NCBI GenBank assembly: GCA_963844115.1
Contig: CAWJNN010000062.1
Location: forward strand, 1-64,000
Direction of reading: 5' to 3'
DNA from: CS4-C045 sp963844115
Lineage (GTDB): Bacteria; Planctomycetota; Planctomycetia; Pirellulales; UBA7805
DNA: 64,000 nt
The notes beneath the pieces are model-generated. The model did no database searches. It was not told the origin of the DNA and saw nothing but the letters and a program-made list of their open reading frames with translations. This document shows, piece after piece, positions 29,409 through 39,990 of the stretch. Positions within the stretch are counted from its first letter, which is position 1. Each line of letters starts with the position of its first letter. The translations under genes were made by a program, and so were the position numbers.

Positions 29409-31045
29409 TTATTCGTGCACGGATGCTTTGTAAAAGCCCGTCAGGTCCTCTTTTAGCTTTTTCAGTGACGGGCCGTGTACGTACATCATGTGCCCGGCTG
29501 GGTAGTAGGCCAGGGTGATGTTCTTGTGTTGTTCACGTGCGAGGCCGAGATGATTAAAAGAATACGCGGCGCCCATGCACGGCGTGGCCAGGTCGTAGTA
29601 GCCGCTGGCCACGAACACTTTCATATGGGGGCTCTTGGTCATAGCCTCCCGTAGCGTTCCCGTGGCGTTCACATAGTTATTGCCGAAACGGCCGAAGTTC
29701 CAGGGAAACACTTTATTCGACAGGATCTCGTACGGCACATCGCGTTTCACTTTTAGATCATTGCGCAAGTACTCGTACATGCCGGCTGTATACGCGCCGA
29801 AGATCGCGGATTCGCTGGGATCGTAGCCATAGTGGTCCTTCGCCGCGTGATTATCGACACCCGTATAGCGCAGTGTCAAAACGACCGACGACCTTGCGCT
29901 GCTCGCCCAATAACTGCTTGGCGAACTGGTACGCGTCTATTCGTAGATTCGCCCGATCAAGGTAGTCGGGCGATAAACCCGTGAAGCGGGCCAATTCGTT
30001 GATCGTCCGTTGCCGTTCCTCGACGCTCATGGCGTCCCCCTTGAGCAGCGCAACAGCATATTGGTTCACGGCGAATGCTTGCGACTTGGCCACAACTTCG
30101 CGGACGTCGAGCTCCTGCAATTCCGACGGCAGACGCTTGTGGTACCAGGCCGTCGCGGTGTACGTGGGCAAATAAACAATGTAGGGCAAGTCGTTATTGT
30201 CGCCGAAGCTGATCGTTTGATAGTCCAACACGGTGGATACCAGTACGATTCCGTTGAGATCCATGTTGTAGCGCAATTGCAGATGACCGGACAATCCCGC
30301 GGCCCGTAGCGTGCCGTAGCTTTCGCCGATCAAGAATCGGGGCGAGGCCCAGCGCAGCGTAGCGCGTCGTATACAAATGGATAAATTCGCCGACCGATGC
30401 AATATCTTCGTCGAAGCCATGGAACTGTTTCTTATCTTGGCCTTCAGCCGGTCGACTGTAGCCCGTATTGACCGGATCGACAAAGACCAGGTCCGTCTGG
30501 TCCAACAGTGAATGGGGATTTGGTTTCAGCACGGGGCGAGCCGGTGAAAGGCTAGCGTCGTCGTTGACCGGCACGTGCAAAGGCCCCAGTAATCCCAGAT
30601 GCAACCAGACCGCGGACGAACCAGGGCCGCCGTTAAAACAAAACGTGAGCGGACGTCGAGCGACATCTTTGACGTCATCCTTGGTGTAAGCGACGAAAAA
30701 GATTGAGGCCTTGGCTTTCTTCTTGGGATCGTCCGTTTTCATGACGATCGTACCGGCCGTGGCGGTGTAGCCGATCCGCTCGCCGCCAATCGTTGTCTCG
30801 TGATTTGTCGCGGACAATTCGTCGGCTGGCGCTTCGCTGTCGGGCTTGCCGTTTTTCGGCTTACCATTTTTCGATGCACTGTTTTTCGACTCGGCGTTTT
30901 CCGACTCACCGCTGTCCGACTCGGCGGACTCCGTCTTTGACTCTTCGTCGTTCTGTGTCTTGGCGGTGGCGGTATCCTTGGCCACGGCGAAGGGAACGGC
31001 AAACAAAAGGAGAAAAGAAACAAGCCAGACCTTGCTTACACGCAT
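29409..31045 (-). CDS. Secreted serine carboxypeptidase, family S10 (two frameshifts)
   Basis: A signal peptide is followed by a low-complexity acidic/lysine linker (residues 28-75, repeats of ESKN, ESEN, KPKNGKP). The S10 peptidase follows: the oxyanion block FCFNGGPGSS, FVDPVNTGYS, the nucleophile in GESYGTLRAAG, the Asp in ASGYYDLATP and the His in PAGHMMYVH, all present and in order. Frameshifts near 30345 (one base too many before WASPRFLIGESYG) and near 29880 (VGRFD to LRYTGVDN) split it into three frames. Reconstructed length is about 545 residues. It removes C-terminal residues from peptides outside the cytoplasm, complementing the M1 and C69 peptidases and the POT transporter. Confidence 0.85.
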
Positions 31046-31243
31046 CTCGGGTGTACCTCTTAAGTGACGAGTCGGCGCAATATCAACCGCAGTGCGCTGG
31101 TGCTAGAATTTTCCATTATAAACACGATCCGGATCGATTACACGCAACAGCCGTGTGCCGATCGGACCTCTTATTTCTGCACAAAGGGCGATTGGAGAAA
31201 CCCACACTCGTGCGCCTGCGAGTCTTCATTCTGGAGTTTACTG

Positions 31244-31305
31244 GTGAGCGGTACGGCGCTAGCCGCCGGTTTTTCGGCACCGGTGGCTAGCGCCACGCCG
31301 CTCAC
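31244..31305. repeat. Palindrome with GTGAGCGG arms
   Basis: Left arm GTGAGCGGTACGGCGCTAGC and right arm ending GCTAGCGCCACGCCGCTCAC pair with few mismatches. It lies in the gap 31046-31431 between two minus-strand genes. Confidence 0.75.
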
Positions 31306-31353
31306 TAACCCCTGTTCTTCGCCTTGAAGACGCACCAGACTTGTCGGAAAACA

Positions 31354-31426
31354 CGTACGACGGGCCTTCGTGCCCGTCGTCTGACAAGTGTATGCATAAT
31401 CGACGGGCACGGAGGCCCATCGTACG
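31354..31426. repeat. Palindrome with CGTACGACGGGCC arms
   Basis: Arms 31354-31379 and 31401-31426 pair at about 23 of 26 positions. It directly precedes the 3' end of the terpenoid-cyclase-like frame, whose last 25 residues do not look like the family. Confidence 0.75.
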
Positions 31427-31431
31427 TCATG

Positions 31432-32619
31432 TCACCCGCATTTGTTCCGACAATGCCTGGTTCGTTGAACCGGGATCCAGAGATTGCCGTCGCCGACTTG
31501 CGCTGGTCGTTTCAGGAGGGTTTCCGGCAACGGAAAATCCCACCAGCAACCGTCGCCATCTTGATGACGCATCACGACGGTCGCCAGGTGCGACTGCAGC
31601 CGAGGCTGTTGGTCTTCCGGCAGCTGCTGAATGCAGCGCACGGCGTAATAGTGTCCATAATTATATAAATAGCCGGCCACTTGAAAATAAGATTCGTGCG
31701 GCACGGGTCGTTTGCGGCCCATATCCAGCCATAGGTTGCGGGCAAACAGACGATCGAGCCAATCGATCATCACCTGATCGGTGATTTTCGCGTCGCCCCA
31801 CATTCGCAGAGCCAAGTTGCAAACCTGGCTGCGACCGAGACTTCCCCCAGGCCGGTCGACCGGACTCATTGGCCGCACATCGTGGCCCTCGTGATAAAGG
31901 TAACTGAAATCTGGTTTGCGTATCCGCCGCAGTGAGGCGATCCCCAGTTCCGTCAACTCCTTCGGCACTTCGATGCCGATCTCGCGTGCATCCGCCAGAG
32001 CGATCAAGACCGTGGCACTGGTGAAGCCGGTCATCATCTTGACGGGCTTGGCGGTGTTGTAATCGAAGTTATAGTATCCCCAACCACCGCCCACGTATTC
32101 GTTGCGCTTCAGCATATCGATCTGCTGCACGATGACTTGCTCGATCTGAGCACGACGTTTCTGATCGTTGGGATCACGGGCGTGCATCCGCGCCAGCGCC
32201 TGAATACCGAAACCGTGCGCCCAGACATTGAAGTTCACGCCCGCCGAGCCACGACGTACTTTGGGCAGATGCAACAGTAGCCAGGCTTCGCCGCGATCGA
32301 TCGCTTCGGTCACCGCAGGACGGCTATCGCCGCACTCCAGCAGCGCCAACACGGCCAGTGACGTCGTCCCTGCTCGAAACGAAAGATGTGAACCCGGCGC
32401 CGGGGCGCCGATGTTCAGATTCTTGGTCCGTCGAGCCGTGCCCCACGAACCATCCTTGTTCTGTCGCTGGACCAGAAAATCCACACCGCGGAGGATCGAT
32501 TTCTCTAGAGTCTCGGCACTGGGAGCCGGCACCGGATGAGGACGAGGGATAGGATCGTCGGCCGGCAAAGGTGTGGTGGCGACCAAAACAAGCAGCAGGA
32601 AGATGAGTTGTTTCGACAA
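31432..32619 (-). CDS. Secreted terpenoid-cyclase/prenyltransferase alpha-alpha toroid protein
   Basis: 395 residues with a signal peptide (LIFLLLVLVATTPLPAD). Repeats typical of the squalene-cyclase toroid fold are visible: GVDFLVQRQNKDGSWGT, TTSLAVLALLECG, GGGWGYYNFDY and HQDGDGCWWDFPL. There is no DCTAE- or DxDD-type cyclase motif, so an enzymatic cyclase role is unlikely. Planctomycete exported members are mostly of unknown function. The last about 25 residues (PETLLKRPAQVGD...) depart from the expected final QW-type motif. The gene is probably truncated or frameshifted close to the palindrome at 31354-31426. Confidence 0.75.
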   Translation of the reverse strand: MSKQLIFLLLVLVATTPLPADDPIPRPHPVPAPSAETLEKSILRGVDFLVQRQNKDGSWGTARRTKNLNIGAPAPGSHLSFRAGTTSLAVLALLECGDSRPAVTEAIDRGEAWLLLHLPKVRRGSAGVNFNVWAHGFGIQALARMHARDPNDQKRRAQIEQVIVQQIDMLKRNEYVGGGWGYYNFDYNTAKPVKMMTGFTSATVLIALADAREIGIEVPKELTELGIASLRRIRKPDFSYLYHEGHDVRPMSPVDRPGGSLGRSQVCNLALRMWGDAKITDQVMIDWLDRLFARNLWLDMGRKRPVPHESYFQVAGYLYNYGHYYAVRCIQQLPEDQQPRLQSHLATVVMRHQDGDGCWWDFPLPETLLKRPAQVGDGNLWIPVQRTRHCRNKCG

Positions 32620-32773
32620 AGTTGCTGATTTCTGGCTGCCCCGGTCGGTTTCGCCGTGGCGATCGACCGTCGTTCGACGTGTGGCGCGTAGGGTTTCGAA
32701 AACCCCATTTTAACCTCAAAAGGGGCGAATGCGATTCGGACAGTGTTCGGTTGAACAGAACCGTACGAAAGCA

Positions 32774-34614
32774 CTAACGAGAGGTCGGCTGGGGGTTGGC
32801 TTTCTCGAGCAACGCGACTAGTTCCATGGCGTTTCGTTGTTTTGCGAATTTCAACGGTGACACTCCGGCCTTGTTTGTCGCATGACATCGGCGCCGGCCG
32901 CAATCAACGCTTGGACAACTTCCGGTTTGCCGGATTCAATCGCGAAAAACAATGGCGAGTGACCACGATCGTCAGCGGAGTTCGGGTCGGCTTTGGCGGT
33001 CAGCAGCGCCTTGACGATACTCGCATGACCGCGTCCGGCGGCAAGCATCAAGGGCGTGGTTCCGCCAGCGCGCCGGGCGTCGATGTCCGCGCCGGCCGTC
33101 ACTAGCGATTGAACGATCGCTTGCTCGCCGTTTTCGGCGGCAACGTGCAGAGCGGCGATGCCACCACCAACCGGCAGGCTCGCGTCCGCACCGGAGTCAA
33201 GTAACAGCTTGACAACATGGGCTTTGCCGTGGTCCGTAGCCAGATACAGGGCGGTGGCGCTGTCGGATCGGCGGCGATTGGGATCGGCTCCGGCGGCCAA
33301 CAGCGCTTTGATCGTGTCGAGCTGATCCGTGATACAGGCAAACATCAATGGCGTGTCGGGGTTCCCCTTCTTGCAGTCAGGGTCGGCCCCGGCGTCCAGC
33401 AAAGCTTTGGCGACGTCGGGTGCACCCAGACCCACGGCGAACCGCAGCGCCGTAAAACCCTGCCTGTCCATCGATTCCAAATCGGCACCGGCATCAATTA
33501 ACCGTTGGACGGTTTCCAAATCACGATCCCGCGCGGCACGTGTGATGGGGGTCAACCCCACGAAGTCCTGAGCGTTGAGGTCCGCTTTCTCTCCACTGGG
33601 GCCGATCAGGGGATCGTCCAATTGCAGCTGGGACCACATGCGCTCGGATTTGTAGTCAAACGTCAAGCGGAAATTGCGCAACTCGCGAGCGCCCAGCAGC
33701 CCCAGCTTGATATTGGAATTGCTCGCATCGGCATTCTTGGGAGGATTAGGTGTGTAGGCCGTGGCAATGTTCTTAAGCGGCTGGCCAAAGACATTCAATT
33801 CGGAAAAACGAATCGTGCGTGTCGTTGCCGTGCCGCCAACGCCGGAAGTGACGCTGCCCAAGCCCGTGGGCCCCGCGAATATCTCAGGATGCTGCGCGAC
33901 CAGGGCCGGACTGACGTCGAGACCGCTTTCGTGCCCCGTGTCCAACATCAGCGAGCCCGAAACCTTCTGGTGACCCTTTAATTTCTGGTGAATCGTGGCG
34001 GTCACCGTGGGACGCTGGTCGATGATCTTCAACTGATCGCCATGCGCATCTGCAGGCGGCCGGAAACTTTTCCGATCGTGGAATGTTAGCTGGCGGGTTC
34101 GGTAGTCGACGGTAAAAGGCAGCTCGCGAAAGAGCGTCGTACCCAAGATACCGGCGAATCGATCGCCAAAACTGCCGCGAAAGCCCGCCAGGTCGGTCAC
34201 GTACACGGTCTGCGTCGTCATCCGGACCTGGTGTTCCTCCGGGCCCACGTGCGTGTCGGACACTTCCACCACCTTCGCCATCTGGACGCCGCCCGCACCG
34301 CTAATGGCCGCTTGACCGACGACCGGCAGTCGAAGGCGATCGGCCACCGGCGCATCGATCACACTGATCGCCCCTCCGGTATCCAGCAGGAACACGCCGA
34401 CGTCCTTACCGCCGATCGACACGTCGACCAGCAGCAGGTTGCCGCCGCGGTGCACCGGAATCGACACCTGCTTGCGGCCCACCGGCAACCGCAACAACGT
34501 GGGTTGGTCCAGCAGCTTTTTCAGCTCTTCACCCAGAGCGGGCGTACCGCCCGTCAGAGTCAGTGCGAGGTAGGCCAGAAAACCCAACAGGGAAGAACGA
34601 CAGAATCTGGACAT
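32774..34614 (-). CDS. Secreted retropepsin-like protease fused to ankyrin repeats (one frameshift)
   Basis: About 613 residues. The start MSRFCRSSLLGFLAYLALTL gives a signal peptide; an upstream Met at 34734 would add 40 unlikely residues. There are two aspartyl-protease half domains with catalytic motifs FLLDTGGAISVID and LMLDTGHESGLDV (residues about 45-330). Six to seven ankyrin repeats follow (GLTPITRAARDRDLETVQRL, GHSPLFFAIESGKPEVVQAL and similar). A missing A near 32883 (GTCATG for GTCAATG) cuts the frame. Restored, the final repeat reads NKAGVSPLKFAKQRNAMELV and ends at TAG 32774. A truncated relative of the protease part lies at 39555-39977. Confidence 0.83.
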
Positions 34615-34717
34615 GCTGTGCGCCGGAGATGGTGAACGTCGAGCGGAACTTTGCGTTGTGTCCCGAAAATGAGTTGCTGGGATTCTTTGATCGCCGCAAC
34701 CTGCGCGATCTCGATGG

Positions 34718-36066
34718 TCAAAAACCGCCTTCACGGCCCGTTAGGCGATTGACACCGATATTGCGAAACTGCACCGGGTCCGAATGGCCAGCCAAGCCGA
34801 AATGGCCGCGCTTGCGGTCCTTGCCGGGGTGCGGGCTGTTGGACATGTATTGGGTGATCTTGCTCAGATCCGTGTCCAGGATCGCATAGCCGTTCAGTTC
34901 GACTTTGATGGTGGAACCGATGACGGTTACTTGCTGGTAGTTCCACTGGTCGTTTGCAGCAGATAGCCGCGGTGCGCCGCTGCCATGCCATAAGCGGAGC
35001 CGTGGGCCTGACGCGGATCGATATCCTTGTACTGCGGGTGCTCGCTGTCCAGTACCTGCAATTCACACATGCCGACATAGGCTGTGTCGCCCTGGCCGGG
35101 ATAGCGAATCGCGAGTCCGTTGTTGCCGCCGGGCGGTTGCAGGAACTCAAAGCGAACCACGAAATTATCGTACTCGTCTTTCGTGTAAATCGTGCCACCT
35201 TTGCCAGGTAAGCAAACGATCGCGCCATCTTTCACCTGGTAGTTTTGGACAGGTCCCGCCCAGCCGTCGAAGTCCTTGCCATTAAAGATGGGCTGGAAGC
35301 CTTCGTCCGTTGCTCGCAAGATTACATTGGCTTCGCCTGTGGGTATCTCGCGGAGAAAGATATTACGCCAGCGGATCTCCCCGCCGTGAGTTTGCAACTG
35401 GATCGGGCCCGTGGCAAAAAGGGGCTGACCACGATCCCAGTAATTTTCCATCGGGGCGTGATCCACGACCAGCTTGTCGTTCAGCCAAACGCTGGTCATC
35501 GCGCCGACCTGGCGAACGCGTAGACGATTCCACTGGCCGAACGGCTTGTCGGCCAGTACGAGCGGCTCTTTGCCGGCCGCGCCGTCGCTGTTGTTCCACA
35601 GTCCCCCCGAACCTTTGCCGGCGCCGATGTTCCACTTGCCACCCTCCTTGGTGAAATCCCAAATTTGTACCTGCGGCGTGGCGCGCAGATAGATACCGCT
35701 GTCGGCCTTGGCAACCGTTTTGTAATCGATCATTAATTCGATGTCGCCGTAGTCCTTGTCGGTTGTCAGATAGGCACCATGGCCATCGTTGACCAATTCG
35801 CCGTTTTCCGCGCAGTGTTTCTGCACTTCGGCCCAGTCCGTCGCACGCATCTGCTCACGTTCTTCGTCCGACATCGCCGCCAGCTTACGGGGATCCAAGT
35901 GACCCATTCCGTGCCAGCCGGCGAGATCACTACCGTTGAACAAGGCCGTGAAACCTTGGGGAGGCACGTTTTGCTGCTGTGCGTCCGTGGCTGATGTGAG
36001 ACCGGCCAGAGTCATGATGAATACGATTGTGGCGATGAGATGTATACGCAAGGGAATGATCCTCAT
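34718..36066 (-). CDS. Secreted tandem 3-keto-disaccharide hydrolase-like (DUF1080) protein (one frameshift)
   Basis: About 449 residues with a signal peptide. It has two DUF1080 / 3-keto-disaccharide hydrolase domains (PF06439 family). The first reads GFTALFNGSDLAGWHGMG, DSGIYLRATPQVQIWD and WRNIFLREI; the second reads FQPIFNGKDFDGWAGPV, NNGLAIRYPGQ and FGLAGHSDPVQFRNI. A missing A near 34945 ends the main frame early. Restored, the protein continues DQWNYQQVTVIGSTIKVELN to a stop at 34718. The fold is a concanavalin-like jelly roll and the biochemical role is known for only a few members. Confidence 0.85.
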
Positions 36067-36217
36067 GTTGAATCAGCTGAATTGTCAGTATTTGGTGAGG
36101 TGGTTACCGTCGGCCTCGTCGGTACAAAAATGGGTGGTTTCTCCGAACGCCATCTTTTCAGATCACGCTCGCGCAGACCAAGACGGGAATCGACATTTTG
36201 CTTTGTTGCAGCGCAGA

Positions 36218-37792
36218 TCACCATTTCTCGTCGTATTTCGTCCACAGCAAGTCACCCAGGTCCCAGTAGGCTAGCGTTATTTCCCTGCACGCTTTGAGAC
36301 TCTTGCCCGTCAAGAACGCTCGCGCCTGTTCCGGGTTCTTTTCAACGAGGTTACTGGCCTCCGCGTCAACTGTCTTTTGAACACCGAGGTATTTCTGTTG
36401 CAACGGGTCGCGCCTATTCGCCACGTCCACGCGCATTTCGCCCCATCGATGCGCCGCTAACGTTGCCACGCGGTTAAAGGCCCACCAGGCGGATGTCCGA
36501 CTAAATCCCGTCGTTCGACCGTCCGTCTTGTACTCCTGCGGCATCTCCGTGATGCCTGCGTACAGCGGTGCATAAGTGGTTGTTGCCGGATTACCGTACC
36601 CAAACCATACGATCCCGCCAACCTGGTCGGGCAGCCAGGCGCACGACTGCGTCACGGTGACGTACATGCAATACCAGCGAGCGAGCGTTCGCTCGCCACG
36701 CCAGCTCCAGCCACCGTTGATCTTCAGCAGTTGGTTCATCTCGTAAGGCATGAAAGGATTGGCAAGCGGGCTTTTCACCGTCTTGCCGTTCTCGTCCGTT
36801 ACCGTGAGATTTTTTGTCGTATCAAATTCGGTTCCCTCATAGGTATCCCGAAAGATATTCATGACCGTCTCCGGCTTGACCAATGCGTCGGGCTTGACGG
36901 AAAAAGGAAACACGTCCCGGTTGGGGTGCAGTTCTAGCGAGGGGGCGAGCAGGCTGAGCACGCGCCATTCGCGGCGAGTGGACCCGACGCTTTCACGACC
37001 CTTGGGGTTGTAGGCCGCGTAGAATCGAAACGGCTGGGCGTCGTTGGGGTTCCAATACCCTTGCTGCTGTGCATATCGCATCACGTTGCTGGACGCCATG
37101 AAGAAGTCGGTTTGCGCGAGATCGATCGCTCCGATGCGGGCGGCATTCGCCACAATACTTACCTGGTCGTCGGGGACACGTTGAGCGGCCCAGATGGCGC
37201 CGACGGCATCTTTGCCGGGTCCGACGATTTCCATCAACCAGACTTCCTGCGGATCGGCAATCGTGAGGGCTTCCCCATGATCACACCAGCCGTACTTTTC
37301 CATCAGCTTGCCGCCAAGCTGGATCGCCTCACGCGCCGTCGCCGCTCGTTCCAGCATGAGTCGAGTGAGCATGACGCAGTCGATCGAGCCCCTTTTCGCT
37401 GCGCAACTCCAAGCGGCCTCCAAACGTCGATTCGCCGATGGCCAGTTGCCGCTCGTTCATCGCAGCGTAGGCCGGCAGAGATAACCATAGGTCTCCGGAA
37501 CCTGGGGAATGCTGCCTGTGGGTAGAAAGCCGTAGCGCGGCATCGCACCGTTGTTGTCCTCTTGACGTTTGCTCAGCACCAGCTGCGAGTCGCGCGGGTG
37601 CTTCAAGCGCGGAACCACAACAATCTGGGAACCTGTGTGGTGGCTGTCGCAGGTGTGGGACGTCATCACCGACCCATCGGCTGATGCCTTTCGTCCCACC
37701 ATGATGGACGTACATGATTGGGCTTGCGGGACGTGGCCCAAGCACAGCAGGCAAATCGATAAGACTGCGATCGTTAGCGTCGTTCTTTTCAT
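36218..37792 (-). CDS. Secreted C69-family dipeptidase, second copy (two frameshifts)
   Basis: ATG 37792 has an AAGG-rich site upstream and opens a signal peptide (TLTIAVLSICLLCLGHVPQ). The N-terminal nucleophile Cys then starts CTSIMVGRKASADGSVMTSH. Frameshifts near 37475 (ETYGYL to SLPAYAAMNERQLAIGESTFGG) and near 37390 (LRSEKG to SIDCVMLTRLML) divide the catalytic domain. The rest is continuous (EVWLMEIVGPG, GGIVWFGYGNPATTTY) to the stop at 36218. About 525 residues, paralogous to 14085-15692. Confidence 0.83.
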
Positions 37793-37999
37793 GGACCTTT
37801 TCCTTTTTGTGTACATCGCATATCAGTCTAGCAAAAAGGCTCCCCGGCGGTCATATAGATCGCCGTTTCGATCGATAGCCATGGTATCAGGAGACTCATC
37901 CAGGTGCGCCGGGACTCGCCTGTTTTGGCTGCGGCTTTGCCGCGTCGTATTACTATCTCTCGATTTCTTGTTTTCCTGCGCATTCTTGGCAGCAGCATT

Positions 38000-38053
38000 G
38001 TAGTCATCACGCTCCGCGTGACGAAGGTTCATCACGCGGAGCGTGACGACTAC
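38000..38053. repeat. Near-perfect 54-base palindrome
   Basis: Arms 38000-38025 and 38028-38053 (GTAGTCATCACGCTCCGCGT / ACGCGGAGCGTGACGACTAC) pair at 24 of 26 positions with a two-base centre. Lies in the 916-base gene-free gap 37793-38708. Confidence 0.85.
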
Positions 38054-38326
38054 TATGGTTGCGCCCGTAGGCCGTGCTGTTCTACTACTTCGCGATTTGT
38101 TGTTTGTTTGTGCATTTTCGTAACGGCGGCCACCACCAAGAATCACTCTCCCTTGGGGAGAGTCGGGCTCTCAGGCCCGGAGAGGGGTTGGCCGGAGGCT
38201 TGGACAGTCATCTCCGTACAAGACCCTCCCCGGCCGCTACCGCGTCCGACCCTCCCGTTCGCCACAGCGAATCTTCGACAAGCGGGAGGGTGTTGTGTCA
38301 CTTTGGTTGCGGCCAGCGGCTGCGTT

Positions 38327-38400
38327 GGTTAACCGCAAACCCCATCGGCCTGCGCGTCTCGAGCGAGGGTAAGCGCATCCCGTTGGGATTGCGGTTAAAC
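38327..38400. repeat. GTTTAA-type palindrome, copy 3 (diverged)
   Basis: Left arm GGTTAACCGCAAACCCC and right arm GGGATTGCGGTTAAAC pair imperfectly. Same terminal bases as copies at 19507, 29359 and 57178. Confidence 0.55.
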
Positions 38401-38448
38401 GGGTGTGTTCATCTGTGCTACTAACCGTTCGATTTTGTACAAGGTGTA

Positions 38449-38505
38449 GGACGGATTGCTAATCCGTCCGGACGGAATGGCATTCCGTCCTACTTTGGTT
38501 GCGGC
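38449..38505. repeat. Two back-to-back 21-base hairpins (GGACGGAATGGCATTCCGTCC type)
   Basis: Hairpins at 38449-38469 and 38470-38490 are followed by CCTACTTTGGTTGCGGCCA. The second hairpin and that tail recur at 55788-55823. Confidence 0.8.
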
Positions 38506-38708
38506 CACAGACCGCGCTGGGGCTATATCAGTCCAGCCCTCAATAAACGAGCAATAAACGAGCAACTAATGTGGGTAATGCGAGGTGCATTAGGGGCTGT
38601 CAGCCTTGCGTTTGACGCTTAACGTGCCCAAAATAGATGGATGCGAATCACGCTGGTTGATCAGCATGTTCGTACTCGCCATTTTTCCTTCCTCAGCAGA
38701 CTCTTTCG

Positions 38709-39545
38709 ATGAGATCTTCCGCGACGATCATCGCATCTGTTTTGGTTTTGAGTGCGATGGTGTCGAATCCCTGTGAGGTGTTCGCGGAAGAGAAACAAGA
38801 CAATTCACCGCCAGCTGGCCTCGTCGATTTTGCCAAAGATGTGCAGCCAATCTTTGCCGCGCATTGCTACGCTTGTCACGGGCCAGATCAACAGGAAAGC
38901 AACTTCCGTCTGGACGTTCGCAGCAAGGCACTGGGCACAGCCGACCTGGGCGATCCGCCGATTGTGACCGGTAAGAGTGGCGACAGTCCTCTGATCGCCT
39001 ACGTCTCGGGCGGCAACGAAGACGATCTTGTCATGCCGCCCACGGACGAGGGACAACCACTTTCTTCAGAGCAAGTCGCCGTGCTCCGGGCCTGGATCGA
39101 CCAGGGTGCCCGGTGGCCCGACGAACTGGCCGGTGACGATTCATTGACAACAGACCACTGGTCCTTCCAGCCGCTAACCGACCACCAGCCGCCAGCCATC
39201 GAGAACAGTTGGATCAAGAACGGCATCGATGCGTTCATTTTGAGAAAGCTGAATGAAAACGGTATCGAGGCCCTCCGCCGCCGCCGACCGTGTTACGTTC
39301 ATGCGCCGCATCTACCTGGACATGCACGGACTGCCGCCCACGCAGCGGCAAGTTCAGGCATTCGTGAAGGACCGGTCGGACGAAGCCTACCGGCGCGTCA
39401 TCGACCAGGTGCTCGACGGTGCGCACTACGGAGAACGGTGGGCTCGGCATTGGCTGGATGTCGTACGGTTCGGCGAGTCGACAGGCTTTGAGGTGAATCG
39501 CGACCGAGCCAATGCCTGGTACTACCGCGACTATGTGATTCGTCC
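38709..39545 (+). pseudogene. 5' fragment of a PSCyt1-PSCyt2 planctomycete cytochrome gene
   Basis: The ATG at 38709 starts a signal peptide, then a PSCyt1 domain with haem motif CYACH (DFAKDVQPIFAAHCYACHGP), MPPTDEGQPLSSEQVAVLRAWIDQGA and the linker WSFQPLTDHQPPAI. A one-base indel near 39272 moves it to ADRVTFMRRIYLDMHGLPP, GERWARHWLDVVRF and ESTGFEVNRDRANAWYYRDY, the first half of PSCyt2 (DUF1549). Everything after DYVIR (about 39545) is missing: the rest of PSCyt2 and all of PSD1, normally another 500 or more residues. It is replaced by the 3' end of an opposing truncated gene. Confidence 0.8.
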
Positions 39546-39554
39546 GCTCGCCAC

Positions 39555-39977
39555 TCTCCCCAAGCAATGGCTCACGTCCATCGTTGTCATCGTGTGCGGA
39601 CCCAGCGTCACGTAGTCGGTTTCGTCACCAAGTCGCAGAGATTTGACTTGCAGATATTTGCCTTGTTGTGCTCCGCCAACTCCGAAAGCGATACCCTCAC
39701 CGCTTCCTTCGAGTCCCAGCCTGGCTGCCGTGGTCGGATCGAGGATGTTCAGTACGGCGCCGGTGTCCAGCATAAAGAAACCGGCATCCTGGCCGTTAAT
39801 CTTCGCTTCGACAAACAACAGGTTTCCGCCCCGGTGGATGGGAACCGCTACCGATTCGCGGCCATCCGGCAGGTTGAGTCCGGGCGGCGTGTCCGCTCCC
39901 GCATTGGCGTGTCCACCAGCAATCGCCACGGCGGCCAGCACACCGATATATATTTGTACGCGAAATCGTCTGGTCAT
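39555..39977 (-). pseudogene. 5' fragment of a secreted retropepsin-like protease gene
   Basis: ATG 39977 is preceded by GGAGAAAACC. It starts a signal peptide (MTRRFRVQIYIGVLAAVAIA) and then PIHRGGNLLFVEAKINGQD and the catalytic motif FFMLDTGAVLNILD. It ends after LGPHTMTTMDVSH, where the family would continue to the flap and second half. The remaining frame (CLGRVASGRIT) is antisense to the broken cytochrome gene. It resembles the protease half of 32774-34614. Two genes thus meet tail to tail, each lacking its 3' end. Confidence 0.7.
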
Positions 39978-39990
39978 GGTTTTCTCCCAA

